Shown here: one piece after another, positions 30,432 to 40,185 of the stretch
Layout of the letters: each line of letters starts with the position of its first letter
Numbering within the stretch: the first letter of the stretch is position 1
NCBI GenBank assembly: GCA_039105265.1
Contig: JAPFFF010000016.1
Span: 62,001-126,000, forward strand
Reading direction: 5' to 3'
Source: Tritrichomonas musculus
Taxonomy: Eukaryota > Parabasalia > Tritrichomonadida > Tritrichomonadidae
Length of the DNA: 64,000 nt
Position numbers and translations under genes: made by a program
Notes under the pieces: generated by a model
The model's input: only the letters and a program-made list of their open reading frames with translations
Told to the model about the DNA's origin: nothing
Databases searched by the model: none

Positions 30432-30849
30432 AGTCACTTGAAGAAACTTCCAAACATTATGAAACCATTGTTAACGAGCAGATACCAGAGTTAGAAGAAA
30501 CGAATCAACTACTTAAGAAAAAATTAAAAAAAGAAGAATATCATCAAATAGAAGAAAGAGCACATCAACTTACAAATGAGAATCAACAATTAAAAGAAAG
30601 AACAAATCAGCCTACAAAAGAAAAGAGACAACTAAAAGAAAGAGCACATCAACTTACAAATGAGAATCAACAATTAAAAGAAAGTAGACAATTAAAAGAA
30701 ATAACAAATCAGCTTACAAATGAGAATCAACAATTAAAATAAAGAACAAATCAACTTACAAAAGAAAATAGACAACTAAAAGAAAGAGCAAATCAACTTA
30801 CAAATGAGAATCAACAATTAAAAGAAAGGACAAATCAAATAATACAATA
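30432..30849 (+). pseudogene. Coiled-coil repeat fragment
   Basis: The frame encodes EETSKHYETIVNEQIPELEE then near-identical 14-residue units of the form ERANQLTNENQQLK (about eight, some variant). The units fit two heptads each, so the product would be a continuous coiled coil. There is no ATG at the beginning and one in-frame TAA interrupts the array near 30738. A remnant of a larger coiled-coil gene, or a 3' exon of something unrecognised. Confidence 0.5.
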
Positions 30850-30952
30850 AACAAACGAAAAAATATTGGTATTATATGAATGTCATTTGAAATAATTTCC
30901 AATTAGGTAAATAATTGATAAATGATTTTAAGTAATTTAATGTTTAATAAGC

Positions 30953-31561
30953 TTAAATTAATTTAGCATTTTTGAGATTTTGTTCAACAAATTGCCAATT
31001 GACAAAATTCCAGAAATTTTGGAAGTATTCAATTTTACGATTTTCGTAATCGATATACCACGCATGCTCCCACGTATCAACACAAAGAAGAGGAATGCCA
31101 TGATCTTTAATTGGATTTTCTGCATTTGAATACTGATTGATAGATACTGAGCCATCTTCGTTCTTTGTCAAGTAGCACCAGCCACTCCCAAAAATTGTGC
31201 TGGCTTTTTGAACAAACTCTTCTTTAAATTTATCGATACTAACAAAATGTTTGGTAAGGAATTCTGAGACGTTTGCAGGAGTTTCTTGGCGTTGTGAGGT
31301 AAGGCATTTCCAGAAGAAACTATGATTGTAATGTTGAGCGATATTATTGAAAATTGAACCAGAAACTTTTTGTAAAATTTCTTCAATTGTTGTTTCTTTT
31401 GGGAAAAATGTCGAACATGCTACAATAAGATGATTTGCTGCATCAACATATGCTTGATGATGCTTTGTAACATGGATTTGAATAGCATGCGCTGTAAGGA
31501 AACCTGGAAGTCCTGTTTCAATATAAGGTACTTTTTCGATACTGAACTTTGAGAAAACCAA
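30953..31561 (-). CDS. Iron superoxide dismutase
   Basis: About 202 residues of the Fe/Mn-SOD fold, dismutating superoxide to hydrogen peroxide and oxygen. Metal ligands are seen in IHVTKHHQAYV (first His), NHSFFWKCL (second His) and DTWEHAWYIDY (Asp and last His). FGSGWCYL and FWNFVNW are also family hallmarks. Trichomonad SODs are of the iron type and cytosolic or hydrogenosomal. No in-frame ATG exists before the conserved start of the domain. I placed the start at the TTG at 31561, where homologs would have Met. The open frame continues to about 31654 through an A13 run without an ATG. Confidence 0.85.
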   Translation of the reverse strand: MVFSKFSIEKVPYIETGLPGFLTAHAIQIHVTKHHQAYVDAANHLIVACSTFFPKETTIEEILQKVSGSIFNNIAQHYNHSFFWKCLTSQRQETPANVSEFLTKHFVSIDKFKEEFVQKASTIFGSGWCYLTKNEDGSVSINQYSNAENPIKDHGIPLLCVDTWEHAWYIDYENRKIEYFQNFWNFVNWQFVEQNLKNAKLI

Positions 31562-31654
31562 TTTTTTTTTTTTTGAATTGATTATTACATAAAAATTTTT
31601 GAGAGGATGTTGGAATTGAATTTGAAAGGATTTTAAGAAAAATAACTTTTTCAA

Positions 31655-32010
31655 AGGATTTCAATATTAGTTAAAAAAGCATGCATTCCGCATCTTTAGG
31701 AATCTAATGTTTACTCTAAATGACCGCCGGATTGATTTACAATATTAATAATAAATTTATTGTTGTAATATGTGGTTACTGCAATTTTATCAGATATAAA
31801 TTTAAGAAAATTAAAAAAAGAAAATAAAGCCAAATAAAGCAATCAATAAATAAAAGAAGGTTATGCAATCATATAAGCTTTCTAAATTATTAAATTACTG
31901 AAAAGTATTCAAAAATAAAGATTCTTAATATATTAAAGGAAAAAAGTTTTTAGATTTTATTTTTGACTAGCAATAGGAGGTAACTTTGTGTTGTTTTAGT
32001 CGAACTGACA
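31655..32010. other. Intergenic spacer
   Basis: AT-rich DNA. An approximately 17-bp direct repeat (aactttgtgttgtttt) at 31984 and 32016 duplicates the last codons of the BAR-like remnant. Nothing else seen. Confidence 0.45.
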
Positions 32011-32469
32011 TTAAGTTAACTTTGTGTTGTTTTGCTGGCGAGCGAGTTGCATTAATTCATCCATGTAAGCAACAGCAGCCAAATAAGAGCCGTTGCAAAC
32101 TTGTCCCTTTCTTTTAATTAAATCATCAACTGAAGTGATGAATTCACCATGCAATTTATTGCAAGCTTCTTTTCTTTCCTCAACTTCTTTTTCATGTTTT
32201 GGAACATTAGCACTTTTGTTATTTCGTGATTTTGTCAAATCATTTTCCGCAGTATTAAGAAGAATGTGAGCTTTTTTGCATTCATCATCTTTTTTCTTAA
32301 GATCTTTGATCTCTTTCACAAATGAATTTAATGGATTCAGAACTTGAGTTGGAAAATTGTTTTCGATTGATTTTTGAGTGTATTGTTGGATATTTGTTCC
32401 TGTTGTTTGTGCTTTGGATGAAACTTCTTCAAATTCCGGACTTGTTGAAATTGTCGCAAATGTTTTGCA
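32011..32469 (-). pseudogene. BAR-domain-like protein remnant
   Basis: One frame, 152 codons, open from just after a TAA at 32470: TISTSPEFEEVSSKAQTTGT, then KSIENNFPTQVLNPLNSFV, KEIKDLKKKDDECKKAHILL and KRKGQVCNGSYLAAVAYMDE. The heptad-like helical pattern and KxxDDxxKAHxxLxxAEND-type helix are reminiscent of BAR domains, which bind and bend membranes. The N terminus with its start codon is missing, so this is a truncated gene. The frame joins directly onto the BspA-like gene upstream with only that one stop between them. Confidence 0.5.
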
Positions 32470-32533
32470 TTAGGTCACCAATTCGTTTAATTTAATATAT
32501 GAAATACAAAAAAAGAAGTTAATCAAAATATTT

Positions 32534-32573
<40 letters not shown>

Positions 32574-33252
32574 TTTTGTTTTGTTTTTTTGTTTTGTTTT
32601 TTTGTTTTGTTTTGTTTTGTTTTTTCTCTTCTTTAATTGATTTATCTGGTTCAAATGCATCATATCTAGGCACAAACACATCGAATCCATACAGCACAGA
32701 ACCTGATAATATTTCAACGTTAGAATTAGGACAATTATAAAATGCGTGGTCATTAATGAAAGTGACTGAGTCAGGAATATTTATTTTCTTCAATGAAACC
32801 CAATCACTGAAAGCGCTACTACCGATGTAAGTCAATTTTGAAGGCAATTCAATTTTCGCTTTTGAAAGTGATTTGCAACCGTTGAAAGAATCATCGCCAA
32901 TTGACTTCACAGAGGAAGGACTTGTTATTTCCTTCAAGGCTTTGCATTCTTTGAAAGCAAAGATTCCAATTTCTTCAAGTGATGATTTTTTACAAAAAGT
33001 GACGTTAATAAGTGAAGTGCCCTTTTGGAATGCACTGTGACAAATAATTGTAACTGATGACGGAATTGTTATCTCTCTTAGTGAAGTGCAGTTTCCAAAT
33101 GAGCTCATTTCAATCCTCGTTGCATTTGAAGGAATTTTCACTTCGGTCAGAAATGAGTAATTTTGGAAGCATTTTTCAACTATTTTTATTTCTGGCTGTG
33201 ACAACAACAAATTTATAATTTCAGTATTATTACTCATCGCAGCAAGTTGCAA
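32470..33252 (-). pseudogene. BspA-type leucine-rich-repeat gene fragment
   Basis: 260 codons. It starts in an ankyrin unit (ALQLAAMSNNTEIINLLLSQ) and passes into five or six BspA-like LRRs of 23 residues: SSFGNCTSLREITIPSSVTI, SAFQKGTSLINVTFCKKSSL, FAFKECKALKEITSPSSVKS, SFNGCKSLSKAKIELPSKLT, AFSDWVSLKKINIPDSVTFI. Such repeats are a hallmark of trichomonad surface and secreted proteins, but no signal peptide or membrane helix is seen here. The C-terminal end runs into a Lys tract encoded by a 37-nt A run (32536-32572). The ATG lies inside the ankyrin unit, so the true start was further upstream. Together with the DUF3447-like start at 33772, it appears to be one broken DUF3447-ankyrin-LRR gene. 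Confidence 0.6.
32536..32572. repeat. 37-nt homopolymer T run
   Basis: Uninterrupted T37 on the plus strand, followed by TTTTG pentamer repeats to about 32621. A slippage hotspot at the 3' end of the LRR fragment. Confidence 0.9.
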
Positions 33253-33412
33253 AGCTGTAACATTATATAAGAATAAATAATTAATTTAAAACTTTATTTT
33301 AAATAAATTTGAAACACTATTCAAAAAAATGAATATTTTTTGAAATTTCATTGAAATATATTGAAAACAATGATTGATTTTATATCTACTGACTTTGATT
33401 CTAAAAGTAACT

Positions 33413-33772
33413 TTACAAGAAAGAGATAATTATATTGGCAAGCGTAATGAAGAACAAACTTTTCATTGACGTAACTTGAGAAGTAAGCAAAATTATATAA
33501 ATTGAAACAATTTTCAAGAATAAAATCATCATTTGTTCTCGAAAGAATAAAAGAATTTTCCCAATTTTTTGGAAAAAATCTAATACATGTTGATCATCAT
33601 TCGAAATGGATAAAATTAAATGCATGATTGGTTCAAGTTTATTTTTGGAATCAAATATTTTGTTCCACTTTGGAAGATCATCTTCAATAAATGCGTCATT
33701 TTCAAAAAAATCTAGTATTAGACCTTGGAAATTCTGTGTTTGATCGAAATATTGATTAATATTCATCGACAT
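33413..33772 (-). pseudogene. DUF3447 N-terminal start of the broken ankyrin/LRR gene
   Basis: MSMNINQYFDQTQNFQGLIL and FFENDAFIEDDLPKWNKIFD resemble the helical start of the DUF3447 gene at 15098 (ITAFQKIFEKNKNVQEKILD). The frame shifts near 33540: thereafter the neighbouring frame carries an ankyrin unit (VLHYACQYNYLFLVKLLLES). With the fragment at 32470-33252 it makes a DUF3447-ankyrin-LRR order on the minus strand. Confidence 0.55.
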
Positions 33773-33806
33773 TGAACGATAAAAGTTTTCAATTATTTAT
33801 AAATTT

Positions 33807-34267
33807 TCAATTATTTTCATATTCTTGGTTGTTGCAAGCAAAATGCTTTTGACAAGCAGATGCTCCTTGACTTTGAATTCCACGGACAAAAGCAGCACAA
33901 ATTCTTCCAGCTAAGAGAAGATCTTCACTGAAGTATTCAAAGTTACGCCCACAAAGAGGATTCCTATGAATATTCATGTCTGGAGCAAGAAGGACATTTG
34001 ATTTTCTTTCTTTCATTTCCTTTGAAAGAGCAGTGTAAATGCAAACAAAACACCAATTGGGAGAAGACTGCAGCATGCCTTAAGCCTAATTCCTGATGGA
34101 CCATCTGTTGTTGAGACTGGCTCAATTCCTTTGTCTCTGAGCGATTGAAGAATGACACCATAAACAGCAGCATTTCCTTCGGCACCAAGTGGACTTTTCA
34201 TGTCATAGTCAACACATGTGATTGCCTCAAGTTCATCCATGCTTAATTGAGCAACAAAGTCTTCCAT
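33807..34267 (-). pseudogene. Family 3 glycoside hydrolase, N-domain fragment (inverted)
   Basis: QLSMDELEAITCVDYDMKSP, GNAAVYGV, TTDGPSGIRL, then after a frame change near 34070 [35 protein letters not shown] and [16 protein letters not shown]. These are signatures of the GH3 N-terminal barrel (beta-glucosidase type). The sequence stops before the region that carries the catalytic Asp nucleophile, so no active enzyme is possible. It lies head to head with the C-domain fragment on the plus strand, from which it appears to have been inverted. Confidence 0.8.
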
Positions 34268-34404
34268 TGAATAGAAATAAAATAAATCCCTTTCAAAAAG
34301 TTAATAAAAAATATTTTTGAATCAAAAAGTTTTGAAAAATATGGATTCATTTTCTTTTCAATTTATTAAAAAAACCTCTCAAAATTCATTGTAATATTTT
34401 TATA

Positions 34405-34413
34405 TCACTTTTT
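34405..34413 (+). promoter_or_regulatory. Initiator-like motif of the GH3 gene
   Basis: TCACTTTTT ends two bases before the ATG at 34415. Fits the trichomonad initiator and suggests that 34415 is the original gene start. Confidence 0.4.
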
Positions 34414-34414
34414 C

Positions 34415-35520
34415 ATGTTTAATCCACATATCCTTTCCCAACAAGGAATTGATAGATCAGATGCTATCAAACACATCACAGAAGGCATGCCAGAACTTGT
34501 TAGGCAAGCTGAAGGTGCTGTTTTAGTTAAAAACAGTGGCCTTCTTCCACTTCCAAATGGATGCCGTGTTTCTAGCTTTTCAAGAATTCAATATGATTAT
34601 TTCTGCGTTGGCTACGGTTCAGGTGGTGATGTCAACTGACCATATCAAGTCAATCTTATGGAAGGAATTAAAGAATGCGACAGACTTAAGCTTAAGCAAG
34701 AATGGTCAAAGAAGAATCCAATTGATCATGGCGATTGGGGAACATGGCCATTCTATTATGCAGAAATGCCACTTGAAAAGAGCTAAGTTGAAAAGGCCAA
34801 ACAAAACAGCGATGTTGCCATCATTACAATTGGTCGTTCCTCAGGTGAAGACAGAGATGCACATCTTGAAAAAGGAGGTTACTTATTAGCTGACGAAGAA
34901 ATCAACGCATTCAATTGTGTTACAGAAGTATTCGACAAGGTTATTGTGCTACTCAATGTTGGTGGCCTCATTGGCATGTCATGGGCCTCTAAATATGGTG
35001 ACAAGATCAGCGCTGTCATGTGTGCATGGCAAGGCGGAATGGAAAGTGGAAATGCAATTGCAGACTTACTTTCAGGTAAAGTTAATCAAAGTGGAAGGCT
35101 TTATGATACCGTTGCTCACACATATCAAGATTGTCAATCATCAAACAACTTTGGCAATAAAGATTTTGATAACTATGAAGAAGACATTTAAATTTGATAT
35201 CGTTACTTCGAAACATTTGCAAAGGACAACGTTCTTTATCCATTTGGATTTGGTTTAAGCTACACTGACTTCAAGACCGAACATGTTAAAACTACTCCAA
35301 CAAAGCAAGACTCTATCGACAACGTGAACAAAATGCGGCTCCAGTAACCGAAATTTAACATCTATTGTTCTGAAGTTGAAAACTTGTCAAGAAGGAAAGA
35401 AAAGCTCAGAAGTAACAATTTGATTTGAAACAAAGAATTCTTGGTCCTCCAACAGAGTCTATTCAGAATAGACTGATTATTGTGAAGTGACCATTAATGG
35501 CCTTTGAAAAAGTTTTAACT
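34415..35520 (+). pseudogene. Family 3 glycoside hydrolase, C-domain part (original 5' end)
   Basis: From ATG 34415 one frame runs about 285 codons with three in-frame stops (34637 TGA, 34784 TAA, 35189 TAA) and no frameshift: GAVLVKNSGLLPLPNG, YDYFCVGYGSGGDVN, ITIGRSSGEDRDAHLE, KVIVLLNVGGLIGMSWASKY, AWQGGMESGNAIADLLSGKV, WYRYFETFAKDN, LYPFGFGLSYTDF. This is the GH3 C-terminal alpha/beta domain. Beyond 35270 a fibronectin-like C-terminal segment continues in broken frames (QRILGPPTESIQNRL, to about 35520). In permuted rumen-type beta-glucosidases this domain precedes the N-domain, matching the start codon here. Bacterial-type family, so a likely lateral transfer. Confidence 0.82.
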
Positions 35521-37063
35521 CAATATATAAATTGATTATTCATAATTATTACATTAAAGATGAACTCTATAATTGCCAACAGAAGTTTTAATACAGGATC
35601 CTGAGCTATATACCTTACATTTGTGAGTTGATTACTACAATTTTCTCTTTTTTTATTTCATTATTCAATGTTGGCTGTTTTCATCTTTTTATTGCCAATA
35701 AAAGCTTAAAACAGAGTTTTTAAACTCTTTACTTTATATTTGTGAGGTCTTTGCTGCCAATTTCACAGATTAAGAAATTGGGGGACGTAATAACCTAAAT
35801 TACCTACAAAATGTTTAATTAGATCCATTAAGCTATATATTCTTGTTCTAAAATTGTCTATTACCAATTTCCCATTCTGTAATTCAGAAATAGAAAAGAC
35901 AACATAATCTTTAAAAAAAAAAAAGTTTTATTTTAATCATAAAATGATTAATTATAAAATAAATGGTTTGAATAAAATATTATTTTGATGTCATTATATG
36001 TAGAAATATACTCATTTATTTGAAATGGTATTTTTCTATCCTTTATTGTACAATTATATTTATAAAAAGTTAGTAAGCTTACTCTCAACAAAAATAAATG
36101 AATATTTAGTGTAAGATTATAAAAATGTATTTGATATGCATTTTTGGATGGTTCAAATTAAAATATATATATATTTTTGGAGTATCAGAGATGAACTTTT
36201 TGATTAATTATTGTATTATTTCTTTCAATTACTGGAAAATATTAGAAATAATTTTCTCAAAAAATGAATGGTTGCATTATTTAATTCAATCTTATGAATC
36301 TTTTACTTGTAGTAAACTATTCAAATATATTCATAAAAATTTTTAAGATTAAAACAAATTGAGAAGAAAAAATACAAAAAGTGGACAATTTTAGAGATTT
36401 CATTATTTATTTTTGAGAATACTTTTAATAGTTAAAATAAATTCTTATATATTTATAATTATAATTTTGAAGTATTGAAAGTAATATTAGTTTGATATGT
36501 ATAATGACAGTAAAATTAGTTGGATATATATATTATCATTGAATCAGTATAATCATAAAATAATAATAAAAATATATTATGAAATTATAATTAAAATTAT
36601 AAATAGTATTAAAACTAATAAAAAATAATTAATCACAAGATATTTATAAAACATTGAATTATCCTATTTTATTTTTTGAATCAGAATTATATAAAACTTT
36701 TTGAGCAAAGATTTAACAGTAAATTACTATAGTAATTAATATTTTGCTCATTGAATTAAAACAAGTAATATATTGATCAAATATTTAAATATTAATGTTG
36801 AGAATAAAAACTTGCATATATTATGCGATCATTTTTTCAATATATATTGAAATTGAATATTTTATTTGAAATATTTATTGAAAGAAATTGAATATTCTTT
36901 CAAGACATAATAATTACAAACTCCATTAATCAAAATATCAAATTATTATATATGATATTTTATTACCTATTTTTACGATATTGATAATTGAAATATTAAA
37001 TTGGGTTAAATTTCCGAAATGAAATTTTCAATGAATGATTTAATATTAATATAAAAATGGTAA
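35521..37063. other. Long AT-rich intergenic region
   Basis: No convincing gene. An imperfect duplication of about 120 bp (TTGCCAA, acttta(t/c)atttgtgag and aactct motifs) lies at about 35560-35780. A 73-codon frame at 36125 is Phe/Ile-rich without features. Confidence 0.45.
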
Positions 37064-39922
37064 ATGATGAATTTCAGAATTAATGAACCTGTTTTTTCTT
37101 TTGCATTTATAGTTTTTATTCCAACTGTCATTCTAGATATTACTAAAATGCTTTGGTTCACGACAGCAAAGTTAATTCATTATGGGAAAATATCAAATGC
37201 TTTTAAAATGTTATTTCTTCAGTTTTCTCAGAATTGTTTAATTGCATCCATTCATTTCTGGATGTTCAAATTGGTAAAAAAGATGAAATTGCCAACGTTA
37301 ATATTGAATATGCTATTTTTTGGAATTTACATACTATTTTTGGTACTCTCAATTACAGATTTTGAATATGAACATAATAATATGCAAATGATACTTCCTT
37401 CAACATATGTTCAATATGAGCAAAGACGTGGAAAAGTTAAAGATATTTTTACACCATTTTGGTCAAATGTCAAAGGACAAACCTCACAGCCTGAAATAAA
37501 AACCAGATTAATCATTACTGCGACATCTATAATTTTTTGTTGTTCCTTTCTTGTGATCCCTAACTGGAATTCAATAGTTGATTCAGCAATCCCGCCTAGT
37601 ATTTTAAAAAAAGAGAAAGAAAGAGAAATTGATGATGATGAAAATAATCAATCAAATAAAAATGAAAAAAAATTCATTTTTTTGATTAATTTATTAGGAA
37701 TCTTAGATTTATTATTCAACATAATGATCATTTTTTCTCATGAAGATTTTAAAGCCCGTTATTATTCAATCCTTCCACATTCATCGGCATTAATTCTTGC
37801 TTTGACGCATTTTGAAAGGAGGCCCTCAAATCGTACCCTTTCAAATTTGACAAATATCACAAGAAGTTACCTTCCACCAGGGCGATATTGGATTGATACC
37901 CGTGCGAATCCGATATATCCAGAAGTTCATTGTGATTTAAGAACATTTTGTGCCTATAACAAAAAACGATCAAAAATGTGTGAAAAAGTTGATACAAAAG
38001 GAAACAAAAGTGAAAAATTTTTGACTAAAGAAGAATTGCCAAATATTATCTTTCTTATGGTTGAGTCATTTAATCCTGCCACTTTTTTGATCAACGACGA
38101 ATTCCTCAGAGAACACGTCAATAATCCAAACTCGTTGAAAACAGACACGCCTTTCTACAACGAGTCAGCGATGCCTTTTCTATATAAATTTGCAAAAGAA
38201 GAAGCGGTTACATTTTCAGGAATGCAATCGCTTGGACTTCCTTCACATTCTGGCCTTCATTCACTGCTCACGCAGGAGCCACCATCGCAATCGTACATGA
38301 ACTTCATCAACGGCTGGCAGAACCATGTTGACGACTTTCCGAGCTTTTTCAGAGAGAATGGATATAGGAACCTAATTTTGAATGCCAACAAATTCAACTT
38401 CGACGGAAAGCATTTATGGATATACAAGAGAAGCAAGAGAGATGAAGCCAGATATAGACTGAATTGTATGTCAAGTTACGGCGATTCATTCAACAATTCG
38501 TTACAGCGGAAAATCGGAGATTTTTCGTTCGTTAGTTCAATGAAGAAGAACTGCACCGAGAAAGAAATAGACGACTATTTAGAAGAGCACAAAGACATAT
38601 ATGACTTCCCTCAATTCTTCGACTATGCAGCTGCTTATTATCCATCAAGGATGCAGGCAAAAGAGCTCGGTATAGATCCTGATTCAATTTATGATCGCCC
38701 GAAAAGCATCGTTTCAGGCGACCGAATTGTAGCCAAGCAGACAGAAGCGCATTGGCAGCAGCAGAGGGAGATATTAAAGAGCAAAGGAGAGAAAGGTCCA
38801 ATTCTTACATTGGTGTCATCTGTTGATGGCCACAGGCCCTATAAAGGCTATGACATGCCCCAGTTTTATTCTGTCATAAATGAAAAAATAAGGGTTGGAA
38901 CAGAGGCGATGCGAGTTGCGCTCTTTTTCAGGGCCTACAATTATACAGACGAATACTATTTGAAGGAAATAATTAATTGGCTCAAGAAGAATGACCCTAA
39001 CACAATCGTCTTGATAACAGGCGATCATGGGACGAGAGACGTGCCCGCAAAAGAGCCCAATGAAAAAGTTGTCGATGGTGTAAAATTTGACCCAAAATGC
39101 ATCTATCAATCAACTGGCTCTGATTCATTCTTCCTCGTCTCTGGCGCAATGTCGTATTTGGGAAGCGATGAGAGAATAAAGAAAGCTTTCGGTTTTGAGA
39201 GACTTATCGGAAGAACGATCAAATTTACGGTTGATCATGGTGATATGATCTACACAACGATGGAAATCATTCAAAAACTTCAAGGAAAGTCGTTGATGCC
39301 CACAAATCGAAAATCAAGAAACATAATTGATATGTCACTTGAACTTTTGAATGAAGACGATGAAACTTTTTCAAAGAAAATTGACAAAAGTGGTTGGAGA
39401 TCGATTTCAATGGTAAGTCATGTCGTGGAGTATCATAATGGAATGAAAATGGTGAGATTCCATTCAGGTGACCTTGAAGGTGCTCATATATATGAAAATT
39501 GCGTGTATCCAACTGGACTTTTGAAATCTGATTTCAATGAGAAAAAAAATAAAAGAAATTTTGTAATTCCACGTGAAGAGAAAGATCAAAAAAAGAAGAA
39601 AGAACAAATGGAATTCGTTAATGAGGCTATCCAGTATCTTTCAGCTGAAAATTATCTTGGAATTAAAAATCAACTTTATAATTACAAGTTTAGAAATGTT
39701 GATTGTGTTGAAAATATGAGTTGTAAATTACCTGAAAAACTCCCTGATTTGGTTTTCAATGATCATATTTTTGTTAGTTATGTTTTGAAAATTTATATTA
39801 AATCAGAGATTGCTATAATTGTTCCTATTTTAATTGCAGCTCTGATTAAAATTTATAGAATTAAAATCTATCAGCCAAGTGATGATGAAAATGATGAATT
39901 ACTTGAAGATACAAATTATTGA
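37064..39922 (+). CDS. Multi-pass membrane sulfatase / LTA-synthase-like phosphotransferase
   Basis: 952 residues. Five hydrophobic segments occupy residues 1-225 and one more lies near the C terminus (about 915-935). Between them is an alkaline-phosphatase-superfamily domain: NIIFLMVESFNP (metal ligand E334), a Thr/Ser-rich nucleophile region with LGLPSHSGLHSLLTQEPP, SSVDGHRPYKGYD, and LITGDHGTRD with metal ligands D654-H655. This set resembles membrane sulfatases and lipoteichoic-acid-synthase-type enzymes that act on extracellular or lumenal substrates. The nucleophile is not of the Cys-x-Pro-x-Arg sulfatase type, which favours a phospho-group transferase (inference), for example in lipophosphoglycan or GPI modification. 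ATG 37064 begins directly before the first helix; an upstream ATG at 37057 meets a stop at once. Confidence 0.78.
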   Translation: MMNFRINEPVFSFAFIVFIPTVILDITKMLWFTTAKLIHYGKISNAFKMLFLQFSQNCLIASIHFWMFKLVKKMKLPTLILNMLFFGIYILFLVLSITDFEYEHNNMQMILPSTYVQYEQRRGKVKDIFTPFWSNVKGQTSQPEIKTRLIITATSIIFCCSFLVIPNWNSIVDSAIPPSILKKEKEREIDDDENNQSNKNEKKFIFLINLLGILDLLFNIMIIFSHEDFKARYYSILPHSSALILALTHFERRPSNRTLSNLTNITRSYLPPGRYWIDTRANPIYPEVHCDLRTFCAYNKKRSKMCEKVDTKGNKSEKFLTKEELPNIIFLMVESFNPATFLINDEFLREHVNNPNSLKTDTPFYNESAMPFLYKFAKEEAVTFSGMQSLGLPSHSGLHSLLTQEPPSQSYMNFINGWQNHVDDFPSFFRENGYRNLILNANKFNFDGKHLWIYKRSKRDEARYRLNCMSSYGDSFNNSLQRKIGDFSFVSSMKKNCTEKEIDDYLEEHKDIYDFPQFFDYAAAYYPSRMQAKELGIDPDSIYDRPKSIVSGDRIVAKQTEAHWQQQREILKSKGEKGPILTLVSSVDGHRPYKGYDMPQFYSVINEKIRVGTEAMRVALFFRAYNYTDEYYLKEIINWLKKNDPNTIVLITGDHGTRDVPAKEPNEKVVDGVKFDPKCIYQSTGSDSFFLVSGAMSYLGSDERIKKAFGFERLIGRTIKFTVDHGDMIYTTMEIIQKLQGKSLMPTNRKSRNIIDMSLELLNEDDETFSKKIDKSGWRSISMVSHVVEYHNGMKMVRFHSGDLEGAHIYENCVYPTGLLKSDFNEKKNKRNFVIPREEKDQKKKKEQMEFVNEAIQYLSAENYLGIKNQLYNYKFRNVDCVENMSCKLPEKLPDLVFNDHIFVSYVLKIYIKSEIAIIVPILIAALIKIYRIKIYQPSDDENDELLEDTNY

Positions 39923-40185
39923 ATTTATATAAAATTATAATAAAGTATTCATAACAAAAAAAAAAAAAAAATTTGAATTTTTTGATTGAAAATATGATGT
40001 CTTTTTTGTGTGTTACTGATCATTTTTAAAAACCAAAAGTTAAGATATAAATAAAATTTTTTTCTTAAAAAAAAATATTCAAAAAGTTGACCTGCACAAA
40101 AAAATTTCAGTGTAAATTTTTATTAAAATAAAAAAAAATTACTAAAAACTTATTCAATTAATTTGAATTCAAAAAACTAATATAT
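39923..40185. other. Convergent 3' spacer
   Basis: Spacer between the sulfatase-like gene and the Cys-rich gene, with A runs and ATTCAAAAAGTTGA-type text. No hairpin terminator recognised. Confidence 0.4.
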
